Assembly: GCA_035293565.1 (NCBI GenBank)
Contig: DATGMP010000149.1
Coordinates: 1 to 64,000, forward strand
Length of the DNA: 64,000 nt
Reading direction: 5' to 3'
Source of the DNA: DATGMP01 sp035293565
Lineage (GTDB): Bacteria > Pseudomonadota > Alphaproteobacteria > BOG-932 > Roseiterribacteraceae
Part shown: piece by piece, positions 1 to 9,768 of the stretch
Layout of the letters: the number at the start of each line of letters is the position of its first letter
How positions within the stretch are numbered: the stretch's first letter is position 1
Position numbers and translations under genes: made by a program
Notes under the pieces: model-generated
Databases searched by the model: none
Told to the model about the DNA's origin: nothing
Seen by the model: only the letters and a program-made list of their open reading frames with translations

Positions 1-2059
<2,059 letters not shown>

Positions 2060-2063
<4 letters not shown>

Positions 2064-2461
2064 GGTATTTTGGTCAGTGTTAGAAGCATGCAGCCATTGG
2101 CGAATTCCTGCCGGCCAGGCTCATAGCGCCCGGCTGGAAGCGGCAGGCGGCGCTCGAAGCTGCCGTTCGGCACCTCCAGCCGAAGCACCCGGGCCTTGCG
2201 GCAGGCGTCGGGAAGCCTGCGCTCGCCGCAGATGATCAGCGTGCCGTTCTCGACGCGCAATTTGATCTGATCGGGCGCAACGCCGGGCAGAGCCAGGATG
2301 ATCCAGAGCTCCCGGTCGGTCTCGAATATGTCAGCCGGCGGCTCCCAGACCGGCCGTCCGCCCTCGTTGCCGGGTTGGAACAGCTGGCGGTGCATCCGCT
2401 CCGCGCGGTTCAACAGGGCGACAGCGTCCGCCCACATCCAATTATGCGGGTCACGGGACAT
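2060..2461 (-). CDS. Hsp20/alpha-crystallin family small heat-shock protein
   Basis: A 133-residue protein with an alpha-crystallin domain at about residues 45-130, including the conserved beta strands around LWIILALPGV and the closing segment MLLTLTKIP. Such proteins bind unfolding proteins without ATP and hand them to other chaperones or proteases. I chose the ATG at 2461; an in-frame TTG at 2485 is also possible, and neither has a strong ribosome-binding site. Its TGA overlaps the GTG of the downstream Lon gene by four bases, so the two are probably made together. The 236 bases between this gene and tRNA-Leu hold the divergent promoters; I could not identify a convincing heat-shock promoter for this gene. 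Confidence 0.85.
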
Positions 2462-2697
2462 GGCGAAGCCATCCGGTAAGGTCAAAACGCATTCGTGTCT
2501 TCAAACTCTCTCTTCCTGCGGTCCTGTCTCGGGGCACTTTGGACGAATGCCTCGCGAACAAGTTGGTATTCATCTGTCAAATGTTAAGGATGTCACCCGA
2601 TTTGGCGTCGATCCTCACGAAGATCGGCGGCGCAACGCGGCTGTCGCAACGCGGCTTGGCCCCGCCGCGCCTATGCTATAGAAGGCTTGCCCCAGGC

Positions 2698-2782
<85 letters not shown>

Positions 2783-2840
2783 GGGCGGTCGCCGCAGTGC
2801 GCGCCTCAAAAGAGATGGAAGCTGACGTTTTAGGAAGAAG

Positions 2841-4163
2841 ATGAACATCACCGAGACCGCCCATGAGGGCCTGCAGCGCACCTGGCGCGTCGTCGTACCG
2901 GCGACCGAGATCGGCGCCAATGTCGACCGGCGACTGGCGGAGCTGAGCAAGACCATCCGTCTCCCGGGCTTCCGGCCGGGCAAGGTGCCGCTGGGCATCG
3001 TCAAGAAGCGCTACGGCTCTTCGATCCTGGGCGAGGTACTCGAGAAGACGGTGCAGGACAGCTCGAGCCAGGTGCTGAAGGAGCAGGCAGTCCGGCCGGC
3101 GCTCGAACCGAAGATCGAAGTGGTGAATTTCGCCGAGGGCACCGACCTCGAATATACGCTGGCCGTCGAGACGCTTCCCGACGTCGAGCCGGCGGACCTC
3201 AGCGGGCTCGCGCTCGAGCGGCCGGTGGTGCCGGTGGGCGAGGCCGAGGTCGATAAGGCGCTCGAAAAGCTCCGTGAGGTGAATCCGACCTTCGAGCCGG
3301 TGAAACAGGCGCGGATGGCCAAGAAGGGTGACCAGCTCGTCATCGATTTCGCAGGCACCGTCGACGGCGTCGCTCGCCCCGGCATGGATGGCAAGGACTA
3401 CCCGTTGGAGCTCGGATCCGGCGGTTTCATTCCGGGCTTCGAGGACCAGCTCATCGGCATCAAGCCGGAGGAGACACGAGAGATCACCGTCACGTTTCCG
3501 ACCGAGTATCACGCGGCGGAGCTGGCCGGAAAGGAAGCCAAGTTCACGGTCACGGCAAAGGAGTTGCGCGGCAAGGTCGAGGCCACACTGGACGACGAGT
3601 TCGCGAAGAAGCTGGGGCAGGCCGACTTGGGGGCCCTCAAGGAGACCGTCAAAACCCAGCTCGACAAGGATTACGGGCAGCTTTCGCGGCTGAAGCTGAA
3701 GCGCAAGCTGATGGATGCGCTGGCCGAACGGCACGATTTCGCGGTTCCGCAGGGGATGGTCGATATCGAGTTCGACTCGATCTGGCGCCAAATCCAGGCC
3801 GAGCTCGAGAAGGAGCCTTCCGACAAGACGGAGGAGGAGCAGAAGGCCGAGTACCGCAAGATCGCGGAGCGCCGCGTGCGGCTGGGGCTGCTGCTCAGCG
3901 AGATCGGCAAGCGCAACAACATCCAGGTCGCGCAAGAGGAGCTGAACCGGGCGCTGATCGCCGAGGCGCGGCGCTTTCCCGGCCAGGAGCGGCAGGTGCT
4001 CGAGGCCTATACCAAGAATCCCCGCGCGCTCGATGCGTTGAGAGCGCCCATCTATGAGGACAAGGTCGTCGACCACATATTTGGTATGATCCAGATCACC
4101 GATCGAACCGTGACGCCCGACGAGCTGACCAGCGACGAGGACGAGGCGGAGATCGCGGCCTGA
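2841..4163 (+). CDS. tig: Trigger factor (ribosome-associated chaperone and prolyl isomerase)
   Basis: A 440-residue protein of normal length for the family. The N-terminal ribosome-binding domain carries the signature GFRPGKVP at residues 43-50, which docks at the exit tunnel via L23. An FKBP-type peptidyl-prolyl isomerase domain spans about residues 163-245, and a helical C-terminal chaperone domain follows. The acidic C-terminal tail (DELTSDEDEAEIAA) is typical of alphaproteobacteria. The start ATG is preceded by an AGGAAG ribosome-binding site. It lies 23 bases upstream of clpP, the usual tig-clpP arrangement, so nascent-chain folding and proteolysis are co-expressed. Confidence 0.97.
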   Translation: MNITETAHEGLQRTWRVVVPATEIGANVDRRLAELSKTIRLPGFRPGKVPLGIVKKRYGSSILGEVLEKTVQDSSSQVLKEQAVRPALEPKIEVVNFAEGTDLEYTLAVETLPDVEPADLSGLALERPVVPVGEAEVDKALEKLREVNPTFEPVKQARMAKKGDQLVIDFAGTVDGVARPGMDGKDYPLELGSGGFIPGFEDQLIGIKPEETREITVTFPTEYHAAELAGKEAKFTVTAKELRGKVEATLDDEFAKKLGQADLGALKETVKTQLDKDYGQLSRLKLKRKLMDALAERHDFAVPQGMVDIEFDSIWRQIQAELEKEPSDKTEEEQKAEYRKIAERRVRLGLLLSEIGKRNNIQVAQEELNRALIAEARRFPGQERQVLEAYTKNPRALDALRAPIYEDKVVDHIFGMIQITDRTVTPDELTSDEDEAEIAA

Positions 4164-4186
4164 GTACCCGGAACCCCGAGGAAATC

Positions 4187-4816
4187 ATGTCCTACGAAGA
4201 CATCACTATGAACACGATGGTGCCGATGGTGGTCGAGCAGACCAGCCGCGGCGAGCGCGCCTATGACATCTTTTCGCGTCTTCTGAAGGAGCGCATCATC
4301 TTCCTCATCGGGCCGGTGAACGATGCGGTGGCGAGCCTCGTCTGCGCTCAGCTGCTGTTCCTGGAATCCGAGAATCCGAACAAGGACATCCACTTCTATG
4401 TGAATTCGCCGGGCGGCCTCGTGACCTCGGGCCTCGCGATCTACGACACGATGCAGTACATCCGCCCGGAGATTTCGACCGTCTGCATCGGCCAGGCCGC
4501 TTCGATGGGCTCGCTGTTGCTGGCGGCCGGCGCCAAGGGCAAGCGCTACGCGCTTCCGAACGCCCGGATCATGGTGCACCAGCCGTCAGGCGGCGCCGAG
4601 GGCCAGGCGGCGGACATCGAGATTCATGCGCGGGAGATTTTGCGCATGCGGCAGCGCCTTAACGAGATCTATGTCCACCACACCGGCCAGACGCTGGAGC
4701 AGATCGAGGCCGCGCTCGAGCGCGACAAGTTCCTTGACCCCTATGAAGCCAAGGAGTTCGGCATCGTCGACGAGGTGGTGACCAACCGGCCGAGGCCGCT
4801 CGAAGCGGCCGCCTGA
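4187..4816 (+). CDS. clpP: ATP-dependent Clp protease proteolytic subunit
   Basis: A 209-residue serine protease that forms the tetradecameric barrel of ClpXP/ClpAP in the cytoplasm. The catalytic triad is visible as Ser106 (in GQAASMGS), His131 (in MVHQPSGG) and Asp180 (in ERDKF). Length and start agree with the family, and a short AGGAAATC ribosome-binding region precedes the ATG. It is directly downstream of tig. Unusually, clpX does not follow: the next plus-strand gene is a LysR regulator and then lon. The unfoldase must be encoded elsewhere in the genome. Confidence 0.97.
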   Translation: MSYEDITMNTMVPMVVEQTSRGERAYDIFSRLLKERIIFLIGPVNDAVASLVCAQLLFLESENPNKDIHFYVNSPGGLVTSGLAIYDTMQYIRPEISTVCIGQAASMGSLLLAAGAKGKRYALPNARIMVHQPSGGAEGQAADIEIHAREILRMRQRLNEIYVHHTGQTLEQIEAALERDKFLDPYEAKEFGIVDEVVTNRPRPLEAAA

Positions 4817-4846
4817 GGTCCTGCCCGCTCGCCGATGAAGCGACCT

Positions 4847-4881
4847 CATGCTCGGGCTTGACCGGATCAAGCCCGAGCATG
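4847..4881. terminator. 15-bp perfect inverted repeat between convergent genes
   Basis: A perfect 15-bp stem (4847-4861 with 4867-4881) with the 5-base loop CCGGA. The arm begins CATGCTCGGGCTTGA. It sits between the end of clpP and the end of the opposing secreted-protein gene, so it can act as a terminator in both directions, though there is no U tract. It also resembles the dispersed CGGGCTTG-type palindromes found between genes in many alphaproteobacteria; I saw no second copy in this window. Confidence 0.55.
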
Positions 4882-4907
4882 GCGAGCGGTGCGGGGCGTA
4901 ACGATCA

Positions 4908-5246
4908 TCAGCCCTTCTTGGTGAGGGTCGCGCCCGTCTTCGCATCGGCGATCGCCCCGCTCTTCGCGTCGACGAGAACGTGGCCCACGGCGATGCCCTG
5001 CAGGCTCACGATCTCGACCGCGACATTTCCGTCCCGATTGAACGCGGCGCTTCCGACCCTGAGCTGGTGCTGGCCGCTCGCGTCCAGATAGCGGGACACG
5101 GCCTGCTTGGCGCCTGTCAGTGTGAGCGGCGCGCCCGGACCATCCTCGGCGACGATGACCGGCGCGGCCGCCCGCGCGTCGCCCGTGGAGCTCAAAGGCG
5201 CAATGAGCGCCACCGCAGCGATAAAGGAAGCAACATAATTCATCAT
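4908..5246 (-). CDS. Small secreted protein, possibly PepSY-like
   Basis: About 112 residues from the ATG at 5246, which has a GGGAG ribosome-binding site just upstream; an adjacent ATG at 5243 is equally possible. The N-terminus is a classical signal peptide with a hydrophobic core (YVASFIAAVALIAPL) and a likely cleavage after ARA. The mature part, about 85 residues, ends with HVLVDAKSGAI, which resembles the strand-turn pattern of PepSY domains, but that match is weak. The function is unknown. It is a single gene facing clpP, in the place where clpX would normally be. Confidence 0.6.
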   Translation of the reverse strand: MMNYVASFIAAVALIAPLSSTGDARAAAPVIVAEDGPGAPLTLTGAKQAVSRYLDASGQHQLRVGSAAFNRDGNVAVEIVSLQGIAVGHVLVDAKSGAIADAKTGATLTKKG

Positions 5247-5500
5247 TTTTCTCCCATGGCTTGCATCGATCGGCATGTCTGTCGGGTGTGGATCTAAATT
5301 CCGCCGACAGGTCCATCCGCTGATCTTTCACGGTCACGAGAGACCGACGCACTCCGGATCTTGCTTACAAGGAATTTTGATCGCCTGAGCCCTTGTGGAT
5401 CCGAAATCCGACCGCAACTCATGTCGTGTGCCAAAGGAATTAGAGGGACAGTCAGACCTGGACAAACGAGTTCTCCCTATGCCATCCATAAATAGATTTT

Positions 5501-6466
5501 ATGGGTGAAAGAGTGTCCGGACCGCTGCCGCCGCTGAACACGTTGAGGGTTTTCGACGCCGTCGTGCGTCATCTGAGCTTCACGAAGGCTGCCGACGAGC
5601 TCGGCATGACGCAGGCCGCGGTGAGCTATCAGATCAAGCAGCTCGAAGAGCGGGTCGGCACGCCGATGTTTCGGCGGCTGACGCGGTCTCTGGCCCTGAC
5701 CGATGCAGGCGCCCGGCTGGCGCCGACAGTGGCGGAGACCTTTGCCAGACTGAAGGACGCCTTCGCCTCGATTCGCGACGATGGGACGGGGGTGTTGTCG
5801 ATTACCGCCGTGGGAACCTTCACCGGCAACTGGTTGGTGCCCCGGATCGGCCGTTTCCAGATGGCCTGGCCCAATATCGCGGTTCGCCTGGAGACCTCGA
5901 CGCGGCTGGTCGATTTCGCGCGCGAGGAATTCGATGTCGGCATCCGGGGCGGCATGGCGTCCCGCGCATCCTGGCCCGGACTCTCCTCGGAGGAGCTGAT
6001 CTCGGTTGACCTTGTACCCATGTGCAGTCCGCGTCTCATCGGGGGTGCAGGGCGTCTCGCATCGCCGCGCGACCTCCTGCGGCTCCCGCTGTTGGGCGAG
6101 ATGGATATGTCTCTGCGAACTGGGGCTGATCGGGATTGGCGGGCCTGGTTTCAGGCGGCCGGGCTGCCGCCCGATGATCTCCCGTCCTTCAAAGCGGCGT
6201 TCACGACCCAGTCGCTATCGGGTGCCGCCGCGATCGCGGGGCAAGGTGTCGCGCTTCTGACCCCGGCTTTTTTCAAGAATGAATTGAAGTCGGGCGTCCT
6301 TATTCAACCTCTGGACATCATTCTGCGGGGGGTGGAGCGCTATTTCATCGTATGCCTCGAAGAACGGCGAAACGTCCCGAAAATCAAGGCTTTTCGCGAA
6401 TGGCTGTTTGCCGAGCTGGCGGCCGACGAGTCTCATAATATCGGGGGACGAATTAATTCGAATTAA
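5501..6466 (+). CDS. LysR-family transcriptional regulator, GcvA-like
   Basis: A 321-residue LysR regulator. The N-terminal winged helix-turn-helix is at about residues 12-70, with the typical segment FTKAADELGMTQAAVSYQIK. A periplasmic-binding-protein-like effector domain follows. The opening PPLNTLRVFDAVVRH and the overall pattern are typical of the GcvA subgroup, which controls glycine cleavage or beta-lactamase genes in other bacteria. The target here is unknown: the nearest divergent gene is the small secreted protein 255 bases upstream. There is no clear Shine-Dalgarno before the ATG. It interrupts the usual clpP-clpX-lon order. Confidence 0.85.
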   Translation: MGERVSGPLPPLNTLRVFDAVVRHLSFTKAADELGMTQAAVSYQIKQLEERVGTPMFRRLTRSLALTDAGARLAPTVAETFARLKDAFASIRDDGTGVLSITAVGTFTGNWLVPRIGRFQMAWPNIAVRLETSTRLVDFAREEFDVGIRGGMASRASWPGLSSEELISVDLVPMCSPRLIGGAGRLASPRDLLRLPLLGEMDMSLRTGADRDWRAWFQAAGLPPDDLPSFKAAFTTQSLSGAAAIAGQGVALLTPAFFKNELKSGVLIQPLDIILRGVERYFIVCLEERRNVPKIKAFREWLFAELAADESHNIGGRINSN

Positions 6467-6496
6467 GGGCTCGTTGGCGATAGTGTAATTAAGCTG

Positions 6497-6524
6497 CTTG
6501 AAGCGGGGGCGGTTTGGGCCATTT
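6497..6524 (+). promoter_or_regulatory. Likely RpoH (sigma-32) heat-shock promoter of lon
   Basis: CTTGAA at 6497-6502 and CCATTT at 6519-6524 are separated by 16 bases, close to the heat-shock sigma factor consensus (CTTGAA, then CCCCAT-type). Transcription would start near 6530 and give a leader of about 110 bases before the lon ATG. That leader contains a 7-bp hairpin (6594-6600 with 6609-6615). Lon is a heat-shock gene in most proteobacteria, which supports the assignment. Confidence 0.5.
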
Positions 6525-6641
6525 TTATCCCTGGAGGGCCATGCTGACCGCCGCTCAAATGGGGTAGGCTGGAGCCCGTCGTCGATTCCCGATACCGTCC
6601 GGTCCCTTGGACGGTCTGGGGTCAAGCTTGAAAGGAAGTTC

Positions 6642-9044
6642 ATGATCAAATTGTCCGCGGGGTCGATCTACCCGGTGTTGCCCTTGAGGGACATCGTCGT
6701 ATTTCCGCATATGATCGTCCCGCTCTTTGTGGGCCGCGAGAAGTCCGTGCGCGCTCTCGACGACGTTATGCGCGAGGACAAGCAGATTCTGCTCGCCACT
6801 CAGAAGAACGCCGCCCAGGACGAGCCGAGCGAGGAGGATATCTATCGGGTCGGCACGATCGGCACCGTGCTGCAGCTGCTGAAGCTGCCGGACGGCACCG
6901 TCAAGGTTCTGGTCGAAGGCGTCCAGCGCGCCAAGATTCTCCGGTTCACCGACAACCCGATGTTCTTCCAGGGCGTCGCGGAGCCGATCGAGGACAATCT
7001 GGGGCAGGGCCAGGAGCTCGAAGCCCTTTCGCGCGCCGTGGTCGCGCAGTTCGAGCAGTACATCAAACTCAACAAGAAGATTCCGCCTGAAGTGCTTGTG
7101 TCGATCAATCAGATCGACGAGCCTTCGAAGCTGGCCGATACGGTCGCCTCGCATCTCAATCTCAAGATCCCGGAGAAGCAGCAGCTTCTCGAGCTGGAGA
7201 CGATCAGCGAGCGTCTCGAGCGGGTCTATGGGCTGATGGAAAGCGAGATCGGGGTGCTCCAGGTCGAGAAGCGCATCCGCAATCGCGTGAAGCGCCAGAT
7301 GGAGAAGACCCAGCGCGAATATTACCTGAACGAGCAGCTGAAGGCGATCCAGAAGGAGCTCGGCGAGTCCGAGGAGGGCCGCGACGAGCTTGCGGAGCTG
7401 GAGGAACGGATTAACAAGACCCGCTTCTCCAAGGAGGCGCGCGAGAAGGCGAAGGCGGAGCTGAAGAAGCTGCGCACGATGAGCCCGATGTCGGCCGAGG
7501 CCACGGTCGTGCGCAATTATCTTGACTGGATGCTGTCGATTCCGTGGAGCAAGCGCACCAAGATCAAGAAGGACATCAAGCTCGCGCAGGATGTTCTCGA
7601 CGCCGATCATTACGGCCTCGAAAAGGTGAAGGAACGCATCCTCGAATATCTCGCGGTCCAGCAGCGGACCGAGAAGGTGAAAGGATCGATTCTGTGCCTG
7701 GTCGGCCCTCCGGGTGTGGGCAAGACCTCGCTCGGCAAGTCGATCGCCAAGGCGACCGGACGCAACTTCGTGCGCATGTCGCTGGGCGGCGTACGCGACG
7801 AGGCCGAGGTTCGCGGTCATCGCCGAACCTACATCGGCTCGATGCCCGGCAAGGTCATCCAGGGCATGAAGAAGGCGAAGTCGTCGAACCCGCTCTTCCT
7901 GCTCGACGAGGTGGACAAGCTCGGCGCCGATTGGCGCGGCGATCCGTCTTCGGCCTTGCTCGAGGTGCTGGATCCCGAGCAGAACTCGACCTTCAACGAT
8001 CACTATCTCGAGGTCGATTACGATCTGTCCGACGTGATGTTCATCTGCACGGCGAACACGCTTCGGATGCCGCAGCCCTTGCTCGATCGCATGGAGCTGA
8101 TCCGCATCCCGGGCTACACGGAAGATGAGAAGGTCGAGATCGCGAAGCAGCATCTGCTCGACAAGCAGATCAAGGCGAACGGTCTGAAGGCGAGCGAATT
8201 CGTGATTTCGGACGACGCGCTCCGTGACCTCATTCGCTACTACACGCGCGAGGCGGGCGTGCGTAATCTCGAGCGCGAGATCGCCAATCTCTGCCGCAAA
8301 TCGATCAAGGAGATTCTCCTCAAGAATTGCGACAAGGTGTCGATCACGCGGCGCAATCTCGACAAGTTCGCCGGTGTGCGGAAATTCCGCTTCGGCGAAG
8401 CCGAGCTCGAAGATCAGGTCGGCGCAGTGACGGGCCTCGCCTGGACGGAAGTCGGCGGCGAGCTGCTGTCGATCGAAGCTGTCACACTCTCCGGCAAGGG
8501 GCGCGTGACGATGACCGGCAAGCTCGGCGACGTCATGAAGGAGTCGGTGCAAGCGGCCGAGATGTACATCAAGAGCCGCGCGCCTTCGCTCGGCATCAAG
8601 CCGACGATTTTCGATCGCAAGGACATTCACGTCCACGTGCCCGAAGGCGCCACGCCGAAGGACGGGCCATCCGCAGGTGTTGCGATGGCGACATCGATCG
8701 TCTCGGTGCTGACCGGCATTCCGGTGCGCAAAGACATCGCCATGACCGGCGAGATCACGTTGCGCGGCCGCGTGCTGCCGATCGGAGGATTGAAGGAGAA
8801 GCTCCTCGCCGCGTTACGCGGTGGACTGAAGACGGTGCTGATCCCCAAGGACAATGAGAAGGATCTCGCCGACATTCCCGACAATGTGAAGCGGGGTCTC
8901 AAGATCATTCCGGTCTCGACCGTCGATGAGCTGTTGCGCAACGCGCTCGTGACGGCGCCTCAGCCGATCGAATGGTCCGAGCCCGAGGAGAGCCCGGTGG
9001 CCGCTAAGCCGACCGATAAGGAGGCCGAGGTCATCCGGCACTGA
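6642..9044 (+). CDS. lon: ATP-dependent Lon protease, complete
   Basis: An 800-residue Lon of normal length. The order is N-terminal substrate domain, coiled region, AAA+ domain with Walker A GPPGVGKTS near residue 355, and protease domain with the catalytic dyad Ser677 (in PKDGPSAG) and Lys720 (in GGLKEKLLAALRGG). The ATG at 6642 is preferred over an upstream in-frame start at 6498 because AAAGGAAG lies just before it and the protein then begins like other Lons. It degrades damaged and regulatory proteins in the cytosol. A strong terminator follows, then hup, as in other alphaproteobacteria. This is the canonical copy; the Lon at 1-2063 is the extra one. Confidence 0.97.
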   Translation: MIKLSAGSIYPVLPLRDIVVFPHMIVPLFVGREKSVRALDDVMREDKQILLATQKNAAQDEPSEEDIYRVGTIGTVLQLLKLPDGTVKVLVEGVQRAKILRFTDNPMFFQGVAEPIEDNLGQGQELEALSRAVVAQFEQYIKLNKKIPPEVLVSINQIDEPSKLADTVASHLNLKIPEKQQLLELETISERLERVYGLMESEIGVLQVEKRIRNRVKRQMEKTQREYYLNEQLKAIQKELGESEEGRDELAELEERINKTRFSKEAREKAKAELKKLRTMSPMSAEATVVRNYLDWMLSIPWSKRTKIKKDIKLAQDVLDADHYGLEKVKERILEYLAVQQRTEKVKGSILCLVGPPGVGKTSLGKSIAKATGRNFVRMSLGGVRDEAEVRGHRRTYIGSMPGKVIQGMKKAKSSNPLFLLDEVDKLGADWRGDPSSALLEVLDPEQNSTFNDHYLEVDYDLSDVMFICTANTLRMPQPLLDRMELIRIPGYTEDEKVEIAKQHLLDKQIKANGLKASEFVISDDALRDLIRYYTREAGVRNLEREIANLCRKSIKEILLKNCDKVSITRRNLDKFAGVRKFRFGEAELEDQVGAVTGLAWTEVGGELLSIEAVTLSGKGRVTMTGKLGDVMKESVQAAEMYIKSRAPSLGIKPTIFDRKDIHVHVPEGATPKDGPSAGVAMATSIVSVLTGIPVRKDIAMTGEITLRGRVLPIGGLKEKLLAALRGGLKTVLIPKDNEKDLADIPDNVKRGLKIIPVSTVDELLRNALVTAPQPIEWSEPEESPVAAKPTDKEAEVIRH

Positions 9045-9068
9045 GCCTTCACCGAATAGTTACCATCG

Positions 9069-9108
9069 AGCCCGCCGGAGACGCCGATGCGACTCCGGCG
9101 GGCTTTTT
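9069..9108 (+). terminator. Rho-independent terminator of lon
   Basis: A 12-bp perfect stem (9069-9080 AGCCCGCCGGAG with 9093-9104) and a 12-base loop are followed at once by a run of five T ending at 9108. It starts 24 bases after the lon stop codon. Confidence 0.9.
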
Positions 9109-9174
9109 CATCGAGCGACCTCGAAAAATCACTGAATCCGGGCCGGAAACACACGATTTGCGCGCGATTCACCG

Positions 9175-9203
9175 TTGAGTGACCGCCGAATTTCGGCATA
9201 AAG
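9175..9203 (+). promoter_or_regulatory. Candidate housekeeping promoter of the HU gene
   Basis: TTGAGT at 9175-9180 and ATAAAG at 9198-9203 have the standard 17-base spacing. They lie about 125 bases upstream of the HU start, after the lon terminator. Confidence 0.45.
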
Positions 9204-9327
9204 TCCTCCGCTGACCCGAAGGCGTGCGTCCGTGCGTCGAGGGGGTCGGGTGGGTTCAATCCGCCGGAGTACCAAAAGCGGCCGCGAGATCAGGCCGGGT
9301 TGCTTCGGATGCAAGAAGGGGGCGCAT

Positions 9328-9600
9328 GTGAATAAGAACGACCTCGTTGCTCACGTGTCGGCGCAGGCCGGTTTGAGCAAGGCGGATTCGACGAAGGCGG
9401 TCGATGCCGTTTTCGACGGCATCACTGACTCATTGAAAAAGGGAGACGAAGTTCGTCTGGTCGGGTTTGGCACGTTTGCGGTCACGGCCCGCGCCGCTTC
9501 GCAAGGCCGCAATCCACGGACTGGTCAACCGATCAAGATCAAGGCCAGCAAGCAACCCAAGTTCAAGGCCGGAAAGGGCCTGAAGGACGCCGTCAACTGA
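9328..9600 (+). CDS. hup: DNA-binding protein HU
   Basis: A 90-residue histone-like protein, the normal size for HU. The frame is open further upstream, but the GTG at 9328 has an AAGGGGG ribosome-binding site 5 bases before it and gives the standard start (MNKNDLVAHVSAQAG). The DNA-binding beta arm contains the family signature around VGFGTFAVTARAASQGRNPR. HU dimers bend and compact DNA. The position after lon is the conserved one. A hairpin follows at 9612-9630. Confidence 0.95.
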   Translation: MNKNDLVAHVSAQAGLSKADSTKAVDAVFDGITDSLKKGDEVRLVGFGTFAVTARAASQGRNPRTGQPIKIKASKQPKFKAGKGLKDAVN

Positions 9601-9611
9601 TCTGACATCGC

Positions 9612-9630
9612 CGGGCGGCGCAGCCGCCCG
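9612..9630 (+). terminator. Hairpin after HU, before tRNA-Val
   Basis: An 8-bp GC stem (CGGGCGGC at 9612-9619 with GCCGCCCG at 9623-9630) with a 3-base loop, 11 bases after the HU stop. It has no T tract, so it is a weak or factor-assisted terminator, or a processing or stability element. Confidence 0.45.
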
Positions 9631-9638
9631 CGCCTGTC

Positions 9639-9714
9639 GGGCGATTAGCTCAGCTGGGAGAGCATCTCGTTTACACCGAGAGGGTCGGCGGTTCGATCCC
9701 GTCATCGCCCACCA
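9639..9714 (+). tRNA. tRNA-Val (anticodon TAC)
   Basis: A 76-nt tRNA. The acceptor GGGCGAT pairs with ATCGCCC at 9704-9710, then A and an encoded CCA. The anticodon arm TCTCG-TTTACAC-CGAGA gives TAC. The T arm has the normal GGTTCGATCC sequence. Confidence 0.97.
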
Positions 9715-9768
9715 GTTGGCGTGGTTTGTGTATCGGACCACCCGCTCCCAGTATGTTATTGTGCGTAG

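Noticed and set aside
6555..8636. 693-codon minus-strand frame opposite lon
   Set aside because: It is a shadow of the complete lon gene; composition is rich in Arg, Leu and His, and no domain is recognisable.
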